Shown piece after piece: positions 46,227 to 58,454 of a stretch of DNA of 64,000 nucleotides (its first letter is position 1; each line of letters opens with the position of its first letter). The notes below the pieces were generated by a model, which was not told the origin of the DNA, ran no database searches, and saw only the letters and a program-made list of their open reading frames with translations. A program made the position numbers and the translations under genes. Source of the stretch: Camarhynchus parvulus (lineage: Eukaryota; Chordata; Aves; Passeriformes; Thraupidae); the NCBI RefSeq assembly GCF_901933205.1, contig NC_044591.1, positions 2,887,501-2,951,500 on the forward strand. The letters are read 5' to 3'.

Positions 46227-48383
46227 ACACCCTACTTGTGCTGGAAATCCTTTGGCATGGTAAAGGGTGGCCTGAGGGATCCAGATCCTCCCAGACCCCC
46301 GTTGATGGTTGGTTTAACTGCACTTGCCATTCCTGGCATTTCCATTTCCAGCTCAAAGCTGCCTCAGGCCCGGGGACAATCTCTGTCAGGCAAGTGGTTG
46401 CCCAGGGCAGAAGGAGATTTTATAGCTGCTCACTGTGCAAACAGCTTAGAGCTGAAGGGCTGGCATTTCCCAGCTGGACTGAAGTGTCAAAGCCCCTAAA
46501 GGCTGGCCTGACTCTCTCTAAAATAACTCTGGGCTTAACAGTATTATACAAAGGGCTAAACTCAACCCTCCCATAGTATTTGATTCAATTCCTTTTTAAA
46601 GGTTACTTGTAAGCATTCTGTGGAGCCAAAGTTGTTGGTATCACTGGTTTTCTGGGTATCTACCTTGGTGGCCAAAGCTGGTACACATTTATGGCTCTGC
46701 ACAGCTTTGCTTCTGTGATTACTGACCCCCAATTGCACAGTGGAGCACAGATATGAACATTAAAGCTGGCAGCACCATTTTGATCACCCACTCTGGCCTT
46801 CTGCCTTTCCCAAGGTCCAGACTCTAAGCCAGGCCTGTCTTCTCAGTTTGGACTGATTTATTAATTTTGGTTTTAGAAATTGTGAAAACCAGAAAATCTG
46901 TGTCTTTTGTAAAAGTTGAAAATGATCTGATTATCAGAGAAGTAACCAGGAGCTCAGCAGAGTGTGGGAGCACCATGCCTTGCACACCCCTGGTCATAGC
47001 ATGAGGGAGAAGCTGAGAAAATGCTGCAATCCATTGCCACAATCCTTCATCTGGCTCTCATACCTTGTAAGATTTGGAGAGAGGTTGTTTAAGGTTGCCA
47101 TTGCCTTCCCAGCTGCAGCATACAAATCCACTTGCAGCTTTGAAAATGTCAGCCTTTTGGCTATACCCTGATAAAATTATCTGCAGTCCCAGAGTGCTTT
47201 AAAGACTTTTCCAGTACTTTAACCACTGCAAAGCTGGGCACTGGCAGTGGCTGGCTTTGAAAACCAATGAATTTTTACCTTTACTGAGAAGCCTCTGTTG
47301 TAAAGGGAGGTACATTTCCCCTCTGTAGTCTGAGTAATTGAGACACCTCTCTTTCTTGATTTATTTGCCCATAAAATTCCAGGTGGTTTTGGCACTGCTT
47401 CTTTCCCTTGTAGCATGAGCAAATATTGAGCAGCAAGTCCTCACCTTAATTTCATTAATAATCTGCTAGGGCTGGAAGCCTCTGAAATAATGTCTGGTTT
47501 TAATAGAGAAATGAAAAGCAAAAGTAAGCTTACAGTCCCTCCACTCCTTTCAAAGCTCTTTTTCTCCTTTTTATTTGAATCTGATTTTAATTCACCTTCA
47601 CTTTCCAGACTTTCAGGCTTTGTTCTCATCTGAGATGGAGAAGAATAGGTAATGGTGTTTCATTACCACGGGCAATACATTTGCAGTGTTTCTCACTCCC
47701 ACAAATAAATAAGGAAATAAAGTCCCTAATTCATCCAAGTGATTTTTCTTTTTAGTGCCTGCATGCACAGTTACTCACTGCATCTATCTGTTTAGAAAGG
47801 AAGAAGCCATCTTGCTGTTCTGTAGATATCCCAGCAGGAATAAAACAGAGTACAGAAAGGAAGTGGAGAAGAAACAGCTGACAAAAGTCTTCTGAAATGA
47901 TCCTGTTCAGGATGCAGACTGCTATTAGCTGAAGTTCTGGCCAGGGACCCTAAAGCAGCTGAGAAATCAAGATTTCTTTTTTTCCTAGAGGTCTCTACTG
48001 CCTGGGTTTCTTCTGAAGCTGAATCTCACTTTGATAATCAGGGCTAGCCCTGATGTGTTCTGCTAACCCTTACTTCCCTCCTGCTGCTGAAGCAGCATTG
48101 GGGCTGAGAAGAAATTGTCAAAATAAAAAGGCTCCCAGTTGTTTCATTAAAAATTAAGTATTTTTGGCCTGGAGGAAGGTGCTGAGTGTCCAGATCTCCT
48201 CTAGCTTGCTGACAGAAACACCCACATAGACAACTAACAGGCACAGAGGTGAGTTGAGGTTTCTGCTGCTTTATTCTGCAGTCTGGGGAGCAGTGTAAAT
48301 ACAGTGCCTGTATTTACAGGCATCTTTTGGGTTGGTGTATGAGGCTGTTCAAGGCTCTGCCAGGTTTCCAGATATGGAAGTTG
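46227..48383. other. non-coding sequence
   Basis: About 2.1 kb without a recognisable gene or repeat. Short frames at 46218-46576 and 46824-47171 have no domain or splice context. Confidence 0.5.
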
Positions 48384-48388
48384 GTGGC

Positions 48389-49044
48389 TGTCCTGGATTG
48401 CCAAGTAAATTGTATTCTGTTTGCCATCTGTATGGCAGTTATCTTCTGTCAAGTGTGCAGTTTTCCTTATCTCTTCCACACCCAATCCTCCCTCCAGGGA
48501 GATATTGCTGATAACAGCTATTGAATGTCACTGCATGGCTGATAAGAACTCCAGCATACCATTGGGAGATGCTCCGCCCAGAGGGAGGAGCCAAGCATTC
48601 CTACCTGGATATAATCTGGGGATTCTGGAACACCAGCACGGCTTCTGCACTGGATTCCCCAGAGGAACAGCAGCTGCCTCTTCCACTGGATCTTCAGAGG
48701 AAGACTGCACCCTTCTCCAGGATCCCTGCTCCAGCAGAACCACCCCTGACACTGCAGGAGGGCTGCAGCCACAATTCCAATGGGACTGCTGCCAGCACCC
48801 TGACCCACAGGGTGTCAGGTTGTGTTCTGACTCTGTCAGTGTTGTTCTAGTGTACTGCATTGTTTATTTTATCTTTTTATTTTCTTCCCTAGTAAAGAAC
48901 TGTTATTCCCTGCTGCCATACTTTTTGCCTGAGAGCCCCTTAATTTCAAATTTATAGCAATTCAGAGGGAGGGGGTTTACATTTTCCATTTCAGGGGAGG
49001 ATTCTGCCTCCCTTAGCACACACCTGTCTTTCCAAACCAAGACA
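48389..49044 (+). mobile_element. solo LTR, ERVL-like, 5-bp target duplication
   Basis: A 656-bp LTR from TGTCCTGGATTGCCAAG to CCAAACCAAGACA. The target duplication GTGGC is perfect (48384-48388, 49045-49049). It is co-linear with 31059-31746, including CATCTGTATGGCAG, GGAGGAGCCAAGCATTCC, GATATAATC and TAGTAAAGAACTGTTATTCC. The 178-residue open frame that crosses it reads through LTR sequence and is not a gene. Confidence 0.93.
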
Positions 49045-49049
49045 GTGGC

Positions 49050-52000
49050 TATCATAGCAAATCAATTTCTTGCACATAAAATATCACTATGAACAGGAAA
49101 CACATTTCTCATCTAGTCAGTCTTTCTTCTGGGACAAGCTGGCTGCTCAGAAGTTCCCATAAAATTAAATACATCTTGCAGAGGATAGATCAGTGTGTGC
49201 GTTCATGGGGAAGAGCAGAGTGTGGGCTGTGTGCAGGTGTAAGGGGCTGACAGCTGCTATCAAATGTTCTCCAAATCCTATCAAAGGAAGAGTTTTCTGG
49301 GAAATGCTCTGTGAGAAGAGGGATGAGGGAATCGGAGAAAGGGAGAAAAGTAGGTTTGGGCAAATTTTCTTATTATCACTCCTCAGAGCAGTGTGTGATA
49401 TGTATGAAGATGCTATAGATTGGTGTGTTAGTGAATTTTAAGTGGGAAGAATCACTTTTGTAGGAAATATTTTAAGACAAGATTTCAGTCCCTGTGAACA
49501 TGAAGAGCACAACCATTTGCAGAGCACTTGTAACCAGATAAATATGCAGAGGAAGGAAAGTTGGCCAGGATGGTAATCCCAAAACTAGAAACACTCCATT
49601 TAACATGCCATGGAAAAATCACTTAGAAGACCTCCAGAATAGTTAGGTGCTGTCTCTCATCTTCATTCCTAAATATACTTGTTGGCTTGACTTTTTAATA
49701 TAAATTTCATTTTCCATACATTTGAAAGGGGGTATTAGCAGCGAGCCTTTGGAGACTGAATATATCAGGCACCCACCAACTCCACCAACATCCTGATAGG
49801 AAGGGCTGACAGCACGGGGTGCACAAAGAGGTGAGGAGGTAGTATTAACTAGATGGGTAGATAAATAGAGACAAGCAGCCAAGCTAACAAATGACTCTGT
49901 GCTGCCTGGTTTGCTTCTATAGCTTATCTGAAACTCACTGTGGCAAGCAATTTCTTGATTTTTGCTCTCTTTGGGAAATGAGCCTGTGGTTTGGGACCAA
50001 GACATCATCACACTGACATTTAAAGGCAGCAGTGAAACTGGGTATTTGCCTTATTGTGCTTCTTTCCAAACTTGGCAACTCTTCTCAAGAGGAGAATTGC
50101 AGCAAATGTTGCAATCAACTAACAGTAGCATAGATTTCTGAAGAAGTTCATTGCAGAGGGGAGCAGCACGCCTCAGCTGGAAAAATAAAGGCTAATATCT
50201 TTTTGTAAGCCCCAAATTGAATTCCTAGTTAGGTCATCTTTGTGTCTCCTAATCATGTGTGACATTAAACACTTATTCAATGAGACTCTATTCTTTGCAC
50301 TAATTATTAAGCATGAAAAATTGATATCGAGCGAGGCCATTGAGCCAAGACAGTTCAATAACTAGCAGGGAGGAGAGATTATTTCAATAAAATAAGTTTG
50401 CTTGAGCCAGATGGAGTTCCCAGGGTGCACTGAGACAATATGACACATGAAATTGTCCTCTGACTTGTGTGACAGCTCTAACTGTGCTATTAAAAAACCA
50501 TCAATAAGCTGGAGTGAGGCGATGGACAAAAAAGGACACAATGAGGGGGGCTTGAGGATGTTTTAGACATCCTAAAATGTAGATGAATGGTGAATATAAA
50601 AGGTAGCAAGGCAAGGGTGGGAGTCTTGGAGTACCTCTGTGATCCTCAGTGACTGAGATCAAAGAAAATTGCTGTATTCTTGCAGGATTCCCAGGCAGAT
50701 GTTGTGTGACCTGCCCCTGTCCAGTGGGACAGGCTTGTCCCCACGGTGAATTTCTAAATAGCTAAAAGACCTGTGCAGCCCATCTCACAATTTAAGAAGA
50801 AAATGCTTTGTGTTTGCTGGAAAAAATAAAAGATCCCCAAATTAATCAGTTTTCCCCTCTTCTCCTTCTTTTCTCTCTTCTTAGATTTGCTTCTTTCCCT
50901 TTCATTTCTTCATCTTGTTCCATATGCTCTGTCTTTCACCCTCTCCATGACTAACCCGACCCTGAGAGCTCCAGTTTGGAATGAGAACTTGGATCCAGCT
51001 CCTCTGTGTCCTTACCTTTTCCTGTACACTTCATGGAACCCTTACTTGTGTCCTGGGATGCAGCTGACAGCATCATTGTGGAAGGAAATGCCATCCCATA
51101 ACAGGTTGGGTGGTATATGACATCCAATTATCCAAACAGAATATAATGTAATTTCACCCATGGGCAGTGCTGAAAGGAATGAATTTCCTCTGAGTGTGAT
51201 GTATGAGGCTGCCTCTGCTATCTCTGTTTGCTGAGCCTCTTGCTTCATTCCCAGCTCCCCAGCAAATCTCTAAAGCTCAGAAAACACTGGAGCACAACAC
51301 GTTTCACAGCTGAGGAACCAAGATAAACCAGAGACACAGAGGCTTGTTGTTTAAACCCCAGAACAAACAGAGGGAAATTAATGGGTCTATCTATATCCCT
51401 CCCTTTCACTCTCCTGTTTGTCTTTTCCTTTGTTGCTTTCCCTTCTCTTTCCATTTTCCTTTGTTCTCTTCTTTCTTTGTTTTGTATTATGGTGAACATG
51501 ATTCATGGCACAAGGGCATTCAGTCTTTGAAGCTTTGCTTTACATCAGGGGAATGGCTAAGGGCAAGGCACCCCAGTTCAGGGGATTTAGTAACTTGTGT
51601 TTGACCTGTTTTCCCCAGGGATGAGGTGCTGGTCAGGAAGGAGAACAGAGCTGTGCCAAGATGGGTCAGTTAAATCTCAAAGGGAAGGGCCAGTAAAGGT
51701 GCTGGGCTTGTTCCAGTCTTACATCTCACAGGTTATTAATATATTATTAACTTAATAACTACCCTCCAGTGAGAAAGTCTGTAGCATTCCTGAGTAGCTC
51801 TGCTTTGGAGCAAATGTTCAAAGGTATGGAGGTATCTGTAGAGAAAGAAACACATCCAGCAAGAAGTTCAAAGCAGCCAAGCAGTTTGGGTGTTTGACTG
51901 TGAACAGGAATGGTCATTGAGCTATTTGGATGCTTTTGGGGTCTTCCTGCCTGAGTGCCTGCACCATCAGGGGCCAACAGCCCCCAGTAACTCTGGCAGG

Positions 52001-52111
52001 GGTTTTAGTTCTGGCAGGTGAATGCAGGAAATTGTTTGTAAACAATCAGGAGATTGTTTACCTGCAGTATGGAGAGGATTCAGGAGAGCCAGGTTTGCCA
52101 GCCCTTTAGAT
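49050..52111. other. non-coding sequence, possible conserved element
   Basis: About 3 kb with no recognisable gene. Repeat-free AT-rich stretch 50195-50350 (CACTAATTATTAAGC, TTGAATTCCTAGTTAGG) may be conserved regulatory DNA. A pyrimidine-rich patch is at 51400-51480. Confidence 0.45.
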
Positions 52112-52117
52112 GTTTCC

Positions 52118-52538
52118 TATCACATTCACATTCTCTGAAATAATTCCTTCACCCAGAATTTTTCTCCTGGCAAGCTGAGAAGCCTCAGAGAAAAAGGAAA
52201 ACAATTCTTATCTCATTTGCTTCTCCTGTGTTGTGCTCATGCGGAATGTGTTTGGAGATTGTTTACCCACAGGTGATTGTTCCATTGGATTCTGCTGTGA
52301 GGTGTTTTGACTCTTTGGCCAATTGGTGCCAAGCTGTATCAGGACTCTGGAAAGAGTCATGAGTTCTCATTATTGTTTTTTTAGCATTGTGTAAGTGCCT
52401 TTTCTGTATTCTTTAATATAGTTTAATTTAGTATCCTTTAATATATTATAGTATCATAAAATAATAAATTAGCCTTCTGAGAACATGGAGTCAGATCCAC
52501 CATTCCTTCCTGCCATAGGGCACCCTACAAATACAATA
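52118..52538 (+). mobile_element. solo LTR, ERVK-like group B, unexpanded
   Basis: A 421-bp plus-strand LTR with perfect 6-bp target duplication GTTTCC (52112-52117, 52539-52544). The termini have mutated from TG...CA to TA...TA (TATCACATTC...ACAATA), so it is an older copy. It keeps the 5' hairpins, CCAAT-like GGCCAATTGG and AATAATAAATTAGCC. The array position holds only AATATATTATAGTATC, showing the unexpanded ancestral state. Confidence 0.93.
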
Positions 52539-52544
52539 GTTTCC

Positions 52545-54088
52545 CTTTCCCTCTCCTCCTCTGCCTTTCTCCTTGCTGTTTAAGGTAAACACACACAGGT
52601 TTCTGGAGGTATCCTTGGCTCTCTGAAGTGGTGATACCTATTTGATTGCCATTTGAAAGTGCATTTGGCATGTGAATGTCTTTCCTGCTTCCTTGCTGTA
52701 TCTTTGTCAGGGGTATAATTTGAGACTAATTAGTTCTCAGCTCTCAGGCCTCACAAAGGAGCATCAGCACCTGGTAGACTCTATTTGCTGAAGCCTTTAT
52801 GAAATGGGAACATATTACTCTTTCATCTTATTGTACAAATAATTAGAATAACTTAGCCAAAATCCCCTGGGATGCAGTTTGTGTTAAAAATGCTTCCCTG
52901 CAGTGACTGGCAGCCAGTAGAGAAGAGCTGGAGGGACTGAGACCTCTTGCCTGTGGACACTTCCAGCCTTTCATCTGTATCCCTGTGGACTCCAATCCTT
53001 TCTAATCCAAAACCTCTAATGCTTTCCTGTGTTTCAGAACTGTGTCTCTCCCAGAGATCAGCTGAAAAGAGGTGTGACATGTGACATACAGGCCTGAAAG
53101 AGGTGAGATGGATGACAGTTTATGAATGCAGTAGCTCCTCTAATGATTCTTCCAGCTTGGAGGTCTGGTACATGGTGCATGCCCTGGTCTGGGGGACATG
53201 TCAGACCCTTCCCTGTGTGGTTCTGGGTGACCCCAGCTGCTCTGCACCACAGAGAAGCTCACACACGTGTGCTCAGGGCACTTTCTTGAGCTCTCTTCAG
53301 CCTTGACATCTTTAAAGTCAGTGGAGTTCAACAATAAAGGTAACACCACCTCAGTAAAGTGATTCTGCATATTGCAAGGTTGAATTCCATTTATGTCCAG
53401 AAAGATCAAGATCTTTGAGATAGCTTCTTTTTTTTTGGTGACATCCTGTCACAAACAGACATGAAATGCTTCACATCTGTGGGATTTCAACCAGTAGCAT
53501 AATTCCCTCACACATATTCTATTGCTGTGCTGGGTGTTAATTTCCCTGCCTCTAATTTATGTGCATATTAAGGATGAGTTACTGTTGCTGTGGGAACTAT
53601 AACTTCAAGTTTTATTATTCAAAATGAAAAAAGAGTATATTTTTATACTTTATTTTGCTTATGGATCAACATGGTAATATTAATATAATGGGAGAAGAAA
53701 GAGAAACTTCTAAATAGAAAGTGTAACATGAAATACTGCTCTGCTTATTTTCCCTTCTGTAATGTTCTTCTAATGGGCAAAATCCCCACTATGAAGGAAA
53801 AATACAAACTATGAAGCAGAGAAAAGAGAAAAAAGAAGCAACAGATAACTGAGATGTTAAATGAAGTTGTTCAGAGAGAAAATGTTTGCACTTACAAGAT
53901 CCAGGTGGGATGCCTGGAAATGCCAGGAACCTTGGTGTAAAACCAGGCAGTAACTTGAGATACTGAGATTGGCAAGTCTACGACTTAGAGTGAGCAATTC
54001 CAGTCACAGTGCTGCTTTTCAGGACAGTTGTGGTGATGTAGAAAAACTAAACAGACACTGAAAAGGACATGGGGGAGACCTAAAATCT
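52545..54088. other. non-coding sequence
   Basis: No gene or repeat is recognised. AT-rich stretch at 53620-53900; a T run near 53430. Confidence 0.45.
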
Positions 54089-54094
54089 GTTTAT

Positions 54095-54511
54095 TATTGT
54101 ATTTTCAGGGATGCCCCGACGAAGGAAGAAATGATGCATCTGACTCCATGTTCTCAGAAGGCTAATTTATTACTTTATTATACTATGTTATATTAAAGAA
54201 TACTATACTATACTAAAGAATACAGAAAAGATACTTACTGAATGCTAAAAAGATAATAATGAAAACTTGTGACTCTTTCCAGAGCCCTGACACAACTTGG
54301 CCCTGATTGGCCAAAGAGTGAAAAACAACTCACAGCAGAAACCAATGAAACAATCACCTGTGGGTAAACAATCTCCAAACACATTCGGCATGAGCACAAC
54401 ACAGGAGAAGCAAATGAGATAAGAATTGTTTCCCTTTTCTCTGAGACTTCTCAGCTTGCCAGGAGAAAAATCCTGGGCAAAGGAATTATTTCAGAGAATG
54501 TGAATGCCACA
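54095..54511 (-). mobile_element. solo LTR, ERVK-like group B, unexpanded
   Basis: A 417-bp minus-strand LTR with perfect 6-bp target duplication GTTTAT (54089-54094, 54512-54517). In sense it begins TGTGGCATTCACATTCTCTG and ends GAAAATACAATA. The array position holds only a few TATACTA-type units. Inverted relative to 52118-52538, 1.56 kb away. Confidence 0.93.
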
Positions 54512-54517
54512 GTTTAT

Positions 54518-55482
54518 GGTGTTCATGGTGTCTCTCCCACTGCCCTGGGAGAGCCTGCAGGTTTATGAATTTAAAGCAGGAAGGTTCATTCTTCACAAGA
54601 ACTCAGGAGAATTGGAAAATGTTTGTGGGAGGCTGGAGTAGAAGACTGCTTTACACTCTCTTTTTCAGTGTCTCAGAATGAGGAACCTGGTTTTGGTCTC
54701 ATACTGGCATTAAGTCAGAAGGAACCTGCTTCAAGTTAATGGTGTTAGATGGAATAAATCAGGAGTAATGGGGGAGAACCAGGCTGTGTAGTACACTACA
54801 CAGGGAAACACCTCCCAGCAGTGGCCAATACCACGTTCTAGTCATGAGTTAATATGATTTAGGATCTAAAGTACAGTCTGTGCCTACCCAGTACCTTTCT
54901 AGCATGGCTACTTCTGATGAAGCCACAAAGTTATCTCTTTTCAATTTATCTCTAATTTTAAAAAATACAAACCCTTTTCCTTCTCACAGCATAGGGCCAC
55001 TCTTCACTGGTCACACCCCATACTGTGATTTAATTTGTTATTGATTTTTACTGAGGTGACGTTCATAACAGAAATGGAGCAACCCAAATCACAAATCACT
55101 AATGAAAATTGTGACCAGCTTCTTACCAGCCTGCAAAGATGATGATTAAAAATGACTGGAAAGGAAAAATCAATCAGGCCCCTTCAGAAAGTTGTTAGTG
55201 AAGGGGCCTGATTGATGTACAAAAACAAAAAGCAAAGATTAGTAATACTAAAACCAGAATATTTCAAAAGCTTCAGATGGTCTTCTGTGTGACAAAAATA
55301 GCTTGGTTTCCTGAATGCAGAACAGGGATTTATTTCCTCAGCAGTGGTGGCTGAGGAGGAGCCACTCTAGTGGGTCAGATAAATAATGTGAGTTTCTAAC
55401 ATTGTTTTGGATTCCAAAGTTCACAAAAGTCTTAACAGCCTTCAGGACAATAAATCTAGAGACCAGGTTATGGATTTAACAT
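54518..55482. other. non-coding sequence with a stem-loop
   Basis: No gene is seen. The only structure is the inverted repeat at 55169-55216, listed separately. Confidence 0.5.
55169..55216. repeat. 17-bp perfect inverted repeat, 14-nt loop
   Basis: ATCAATCAGGCCCCTTC (55169-55185) is exactly reverse-complementary to 55200-55216, with loop AGAAAGTTGTTAGT. It is GC-richer than its surroundings and not part of any LTR family here. It could fold into a stable hairpin in DNA or RNA. A role is not indicated. Confidence 0.95.
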
Positions 55483-55488
55483 TTTAGA

Positions 55489-55884
55489 TGTCACTGTCTT
55501 ATTTTCTGGAAAAATCCCTTTGCCAGGATTTCTCTCCTGAGAAGCTGAGACGCCTCAGAGAAAAATGTAAACAATAATTATCTGATTTGCTTCTCCTGTG
55601 TTTTGCTGCTTTGGAATGTGGTAGGCGATTGTTTCATTGGTTGCATATGAATTGTTTTTAATTATTGGCCAATTATGGGCCAGCTGTGTCGGACTCTCTG
55701 AGGACAGAGTCAGGAGTTTTCATTATTATCTTTCTAGCTTTCTGTCTGTATCCTTTCTCTATTCTTTAGTATAGTTTAGTTAAAAATAATATAATGTAAT
55801 GTAATATAACAATATATCTTTCTAAGAATGTGGAGTCAGATTCAATCATTCCTCCTTCATCCTGGGGATCCCAAAAAGACCACA
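55489..55884 (+). mobile_element. solo LTR, ERVK-like group B
   Basis: A 396-bp plus-strand LTR from TGTCACTGTCTTATTTTCTG to CCAAAAAGACCACA. The 6-bp target duplication TTTAGA is perfect (55483-55488, 55885-55890). It carries the 5' hairpin motif, CCAAT-like GGCCAATTATGGGCC and a degenerate AT segment (AATAATATAATGTAATG). The poly(A) signal is weak: AACAATATATCTTTCTAAG. Confidence 0.93.
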
Positions 55885-55890
55885 TTTAGA

Positions 55891-56240
55891 TCCCAGATGG
55901 CTGCTGTGGGAGAGATATTAACTCTGGTGCATCAGTGGATTCCTGAGAAATGCAGGTCCCTGCTTGGCTGGGCTCTGAGCCTCAGAACATTTCATGCAGC
56001 TCCCTGCAGCTCCCTGCACTCATCCCAGCACCAGCTCCAGCTCCTGTTGGGACAGGAGCATGGTTTCAGTGATGAATTCACAGGGCTGCTATTTTCCTAG
56101 GAGCATAGCACATTAATATTGGTAGGTGTAACCTCAGCAAAACCTTGGGAGGCAGTGAAGGATCACCACACACGTGGGCATTAAGTGACATACCTGGTGA
56201 GGGGAATAGTGGATTTGTCTTTACAAATCAGCTGTGGGTC
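55891..56240. other. non-coding sequence
   Basis: About 350 bp with no gene recognised. A short tandem AGCTCCCTGC repeat occurs at 55998-56017. Confidence 0.4.
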
Positions 56241-56654
56241 TGATGGGAGATAAAAGAAATAATGGGAAGGATTCCACTGATTGATGAATGGAAAAAGTTA
56301 TTTGCTTTTCCAAATAAATTTTAGGTTTGCTGATAAATAAAATTAGACATTGAAAGATGAAAGAAACAATGGGGAAGAAAAAACCTTAAATTCCATAAGA
56401 ATTAAAAATTAAAAGGGAGGGTTATACACTAGAGGGAAATCTTTGGGATCAGGCATTCTGGGAAGTCTGAACGTCTCAAGTACCTCAGCCAATGAGGAAA
56501 GAGAGAAGGGAAATGTGGCTGGGAAATGGGGATAAAAAGGAGGCCCCAGGGGAATGCCCCATGGCCTCTCCCTTTATTGGAATAAAGTCAAAGGACTCCT
56601 CTGTCTCCTTTTTGGACATAAACCTCTGATGTTTGTGGATTTATTTTCCTGACA
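56241..56654 (+). mobile_element. putative LTR followed by primer-binding-site-like sequence
   Basis: LTR architecture on the plus strand: TGATGGGAGATAAAAG start, CAGCCAATGAGG (CCAAT), GGGGATAAAAAGGAGG (TATA, 56529-56544), TTGGAATAAAGTC (poly(A), 56577-56589), U5 ending TTTTCCTGACA at 56654. Directly after come CTGGTGCAGCCCAGCG, a TGGTG-type start like many retroviral primer-binding sites, so some leader sequence may follow to about 56790. No second copy or target duplication is visible in the window. Confidence 0.6.
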
Positions 56655-57531
56655 CTGGTGCAGCCCAGCGTCTCACTCACATTTACTGTCAAGGTCCTCA
56701 GTGGGGATAAACCCGGTCTAAACCCATCAGATTCACTGCCACTAGAGTGACTGATCCACACCATGAGAGCTGGTCTCAGGTGGAGCTGGGTGAGTTGTAG
56801 ATCATGAGAAATATCTCTCATTCTGCTCATCTGGATGATGGGGTCTGTAGACTGAGCAAGTGGCTGCAGGGGAAGAAGGCCAGCAAGATCTCTGCATCTT
56901 TTCTTTTAAGGCAGGAGGGAGCTTTGGGAAGGCCTTTTCTGTTCTCCCCTGTCAAATGTGCTAGTTCTGCTATTTCCATTACATCAATTATGTAAACTGC
57001 AAATATTTGATTTCAGGGAAACGTGAAAAGAAAGGAAACTACTTCTCCCTGTCTCAGAGTGGACTGGATGTGCATCAGAGCAAAGGAGATGGGAAGAGAG
57101 CTGGGAAAGCAGCTTTTATGGCTTGTGGGTGAAATGGCATGAATATGTACGAGGCTGTAATTGGCTCCCACAGAGTAACCAGGCTGCCAGAAGACCCAGG
57201 TGTCCCAGCTAATTGTTGTAGACAATTAATAACTCAGATTCTACTAATTCCATATCGAGCTGGGCAGCTCATTACAGGACCAGAGAGTGAAGTTCTTTGC
57301 TAAAGCTGCTTGGAGATAGGGAGTGTTGGGGGATCCAGGCTTAGGAGCAGACAAGGTCCCAACTGGGCTGGCAGTGTTGGCTCAAAAGGCACAGCAGAGG
57401 ACAGTGACAGTCTGTCAGCCTTTGGCTGAGATCTGCAGTCACATCAGGGAGAGCTCTCACCCACTTGCTCCTCCCTGGAAACAGGAGCTGGGTCATGAGT
57501 CTGTGGGTTTAGTAAAGCCTAACAAACCACA
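56655..57531. other. non-coding sequence, possibly retroviral leader at its start
   Basis: The first 130 bp may be leader sequence of the LTR just upstream; no gag frame follows. The rest shows no gene or repeat. Confidence 0.4.
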
Positions 57532-57630
57532 TCTGGAAATAAATGATCAAGTTTTAAAAAGCCCTGAGTACTCACAAATTATGTTACATGTAATAGAGGG
57601 GGTTCAGGTTGAAGCTTAGAGGTTTAAAAA
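57532..57630 (+). repeat. dispersed repeat shared with 60061-60156
   Basis: TCTGGAAATAAATGATCAAG opens a roughly 95-bp block that recurs at 60061-60156 with the shared core GAGTACTCACAAATTATGTTACATGTAAT. Similarity starts and ends at the same places in both. It may be part of an LTR or internal fragment; the family is unknown. Confidence 0.8.
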
Positions 57631-57674
57631 AGAGTTTAAAAGGGTAGTTATAAGAAATATGGTATTTAACTTAC

Positions 57675-58027
57675 TGTATTACACTTAAGTAAAGTGCATC
57701 CCCCCAAGCAAGGATGAGCCAGCCTGGATGGAACTGTAAGAGCCAATCAGCACCTTAACCTTCATGCAAACGAAGGATCCCAACAGAAACCAACCCAAAA
57801 GAACAAAAAATGGTATAAAAGGGGGCATCCAAGTGAGTGAGAGTGTGCTGCTGGACCTTGAACATGGGGAACATCCGTGCTCAAAAGGAAGAAGATCCAG
57901 CACTGGCTCTGCAGCCTCCTCGCCCCTCAGGAATGCTCCTGCTCTGCCCACAGACCTCCTATGCCTTGGGCCTTATAATAAAAGCTAAAATCACTTCAGT
58001 AGTGGGAATGTGTTCCTGTTTATGACA
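57675..58027 (+). mobile_element. putative compact LTR, interrupted at its 3' end
   Basis: About 353 bp: TGTATTACACTTAAGTAAAG start, GCCAATCAGC (CCAAT, 57743-57752), TGGTATAAAAGGGGGC (TATA, 57810-57825), CTTATAATAAAAGC (poly(A), 57973-57986), end near GTTTATGACA. The group B LTR at 58030 landed within the last bases: its target duplication GACACT overlaps this element's GACA end. Left flank CTTAC against reconstructed right flank CTTCT is a weak 5-bp match. Confidence 0.6.
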
Positions 58028-58029
58028 CT

Positions 58030-58448
58030 CGTGGTATTTTTGGGGTCCCCCATGGCCGGAAGGAAATGATGAATCTGACTCCATGTTCTTAGAAGGCTAA
58101 TTTATTATTTTATGTGTTATATTATATTGTATTATATTATTTATTATATTATAGAATGCTATACTAAAACTGTACTAAAGAATAGAGAAAGGATACTTAC
58201 AGAAGGTTAGAAGATAATAATAATGAAAACTTGTGACTGTCCAGAGTCCTGACACAGCTGGACTATGAATGGTCATTAAGTAAAAACAATTCACATGTTG
58301 GATCAACAATCTCCAAACATGTTCCAAAGCAGCAAAACACAGGAGAAGCAATCAGATAATTATTGTTTTCCTTTTTCTCTGAGGCTTCTCAGCTTCCCAG
58401 GAGAAGAAATCCTGGCAAAGGGATTTTCCAGAAAATATGATGGTGACA
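58030..58448 (-). mobile_element. solo LTR, ERVK-like group B
   Basis: A 419-bp minus-strand LTR with perfect 6-bp target duplication GACACT (58024-58029, 58449-58454). The plus-left terminus reads CGTGG, a T-to-C change from the expected TGTGG. The sense end reads CCCCAAAAATACCACG. The AT segment is short (TGTTATATTATATTGTATTATATTATTTATTATATTATAG), an early stage of expansion. Confidence 0.93.
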
Positions 58449-58454
58449 GACACT

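Noticed and set aside
48421..48957. 178-residue open frame
   Set aside because: Lies inside an ERVL-like LTR and reads through its regulatory sequence; the homologous LTR at 31059 breaks the frame.
52020..52070. ATTGTTTGTAAACAATC inverted repeat with a nearby GATTGTTTACCTGCAG
   Set aside because: Resembles the GATTGTTTACCCACAG segment of group B LTRs 200 bp away and is short; probably coincidence or a small fragment.
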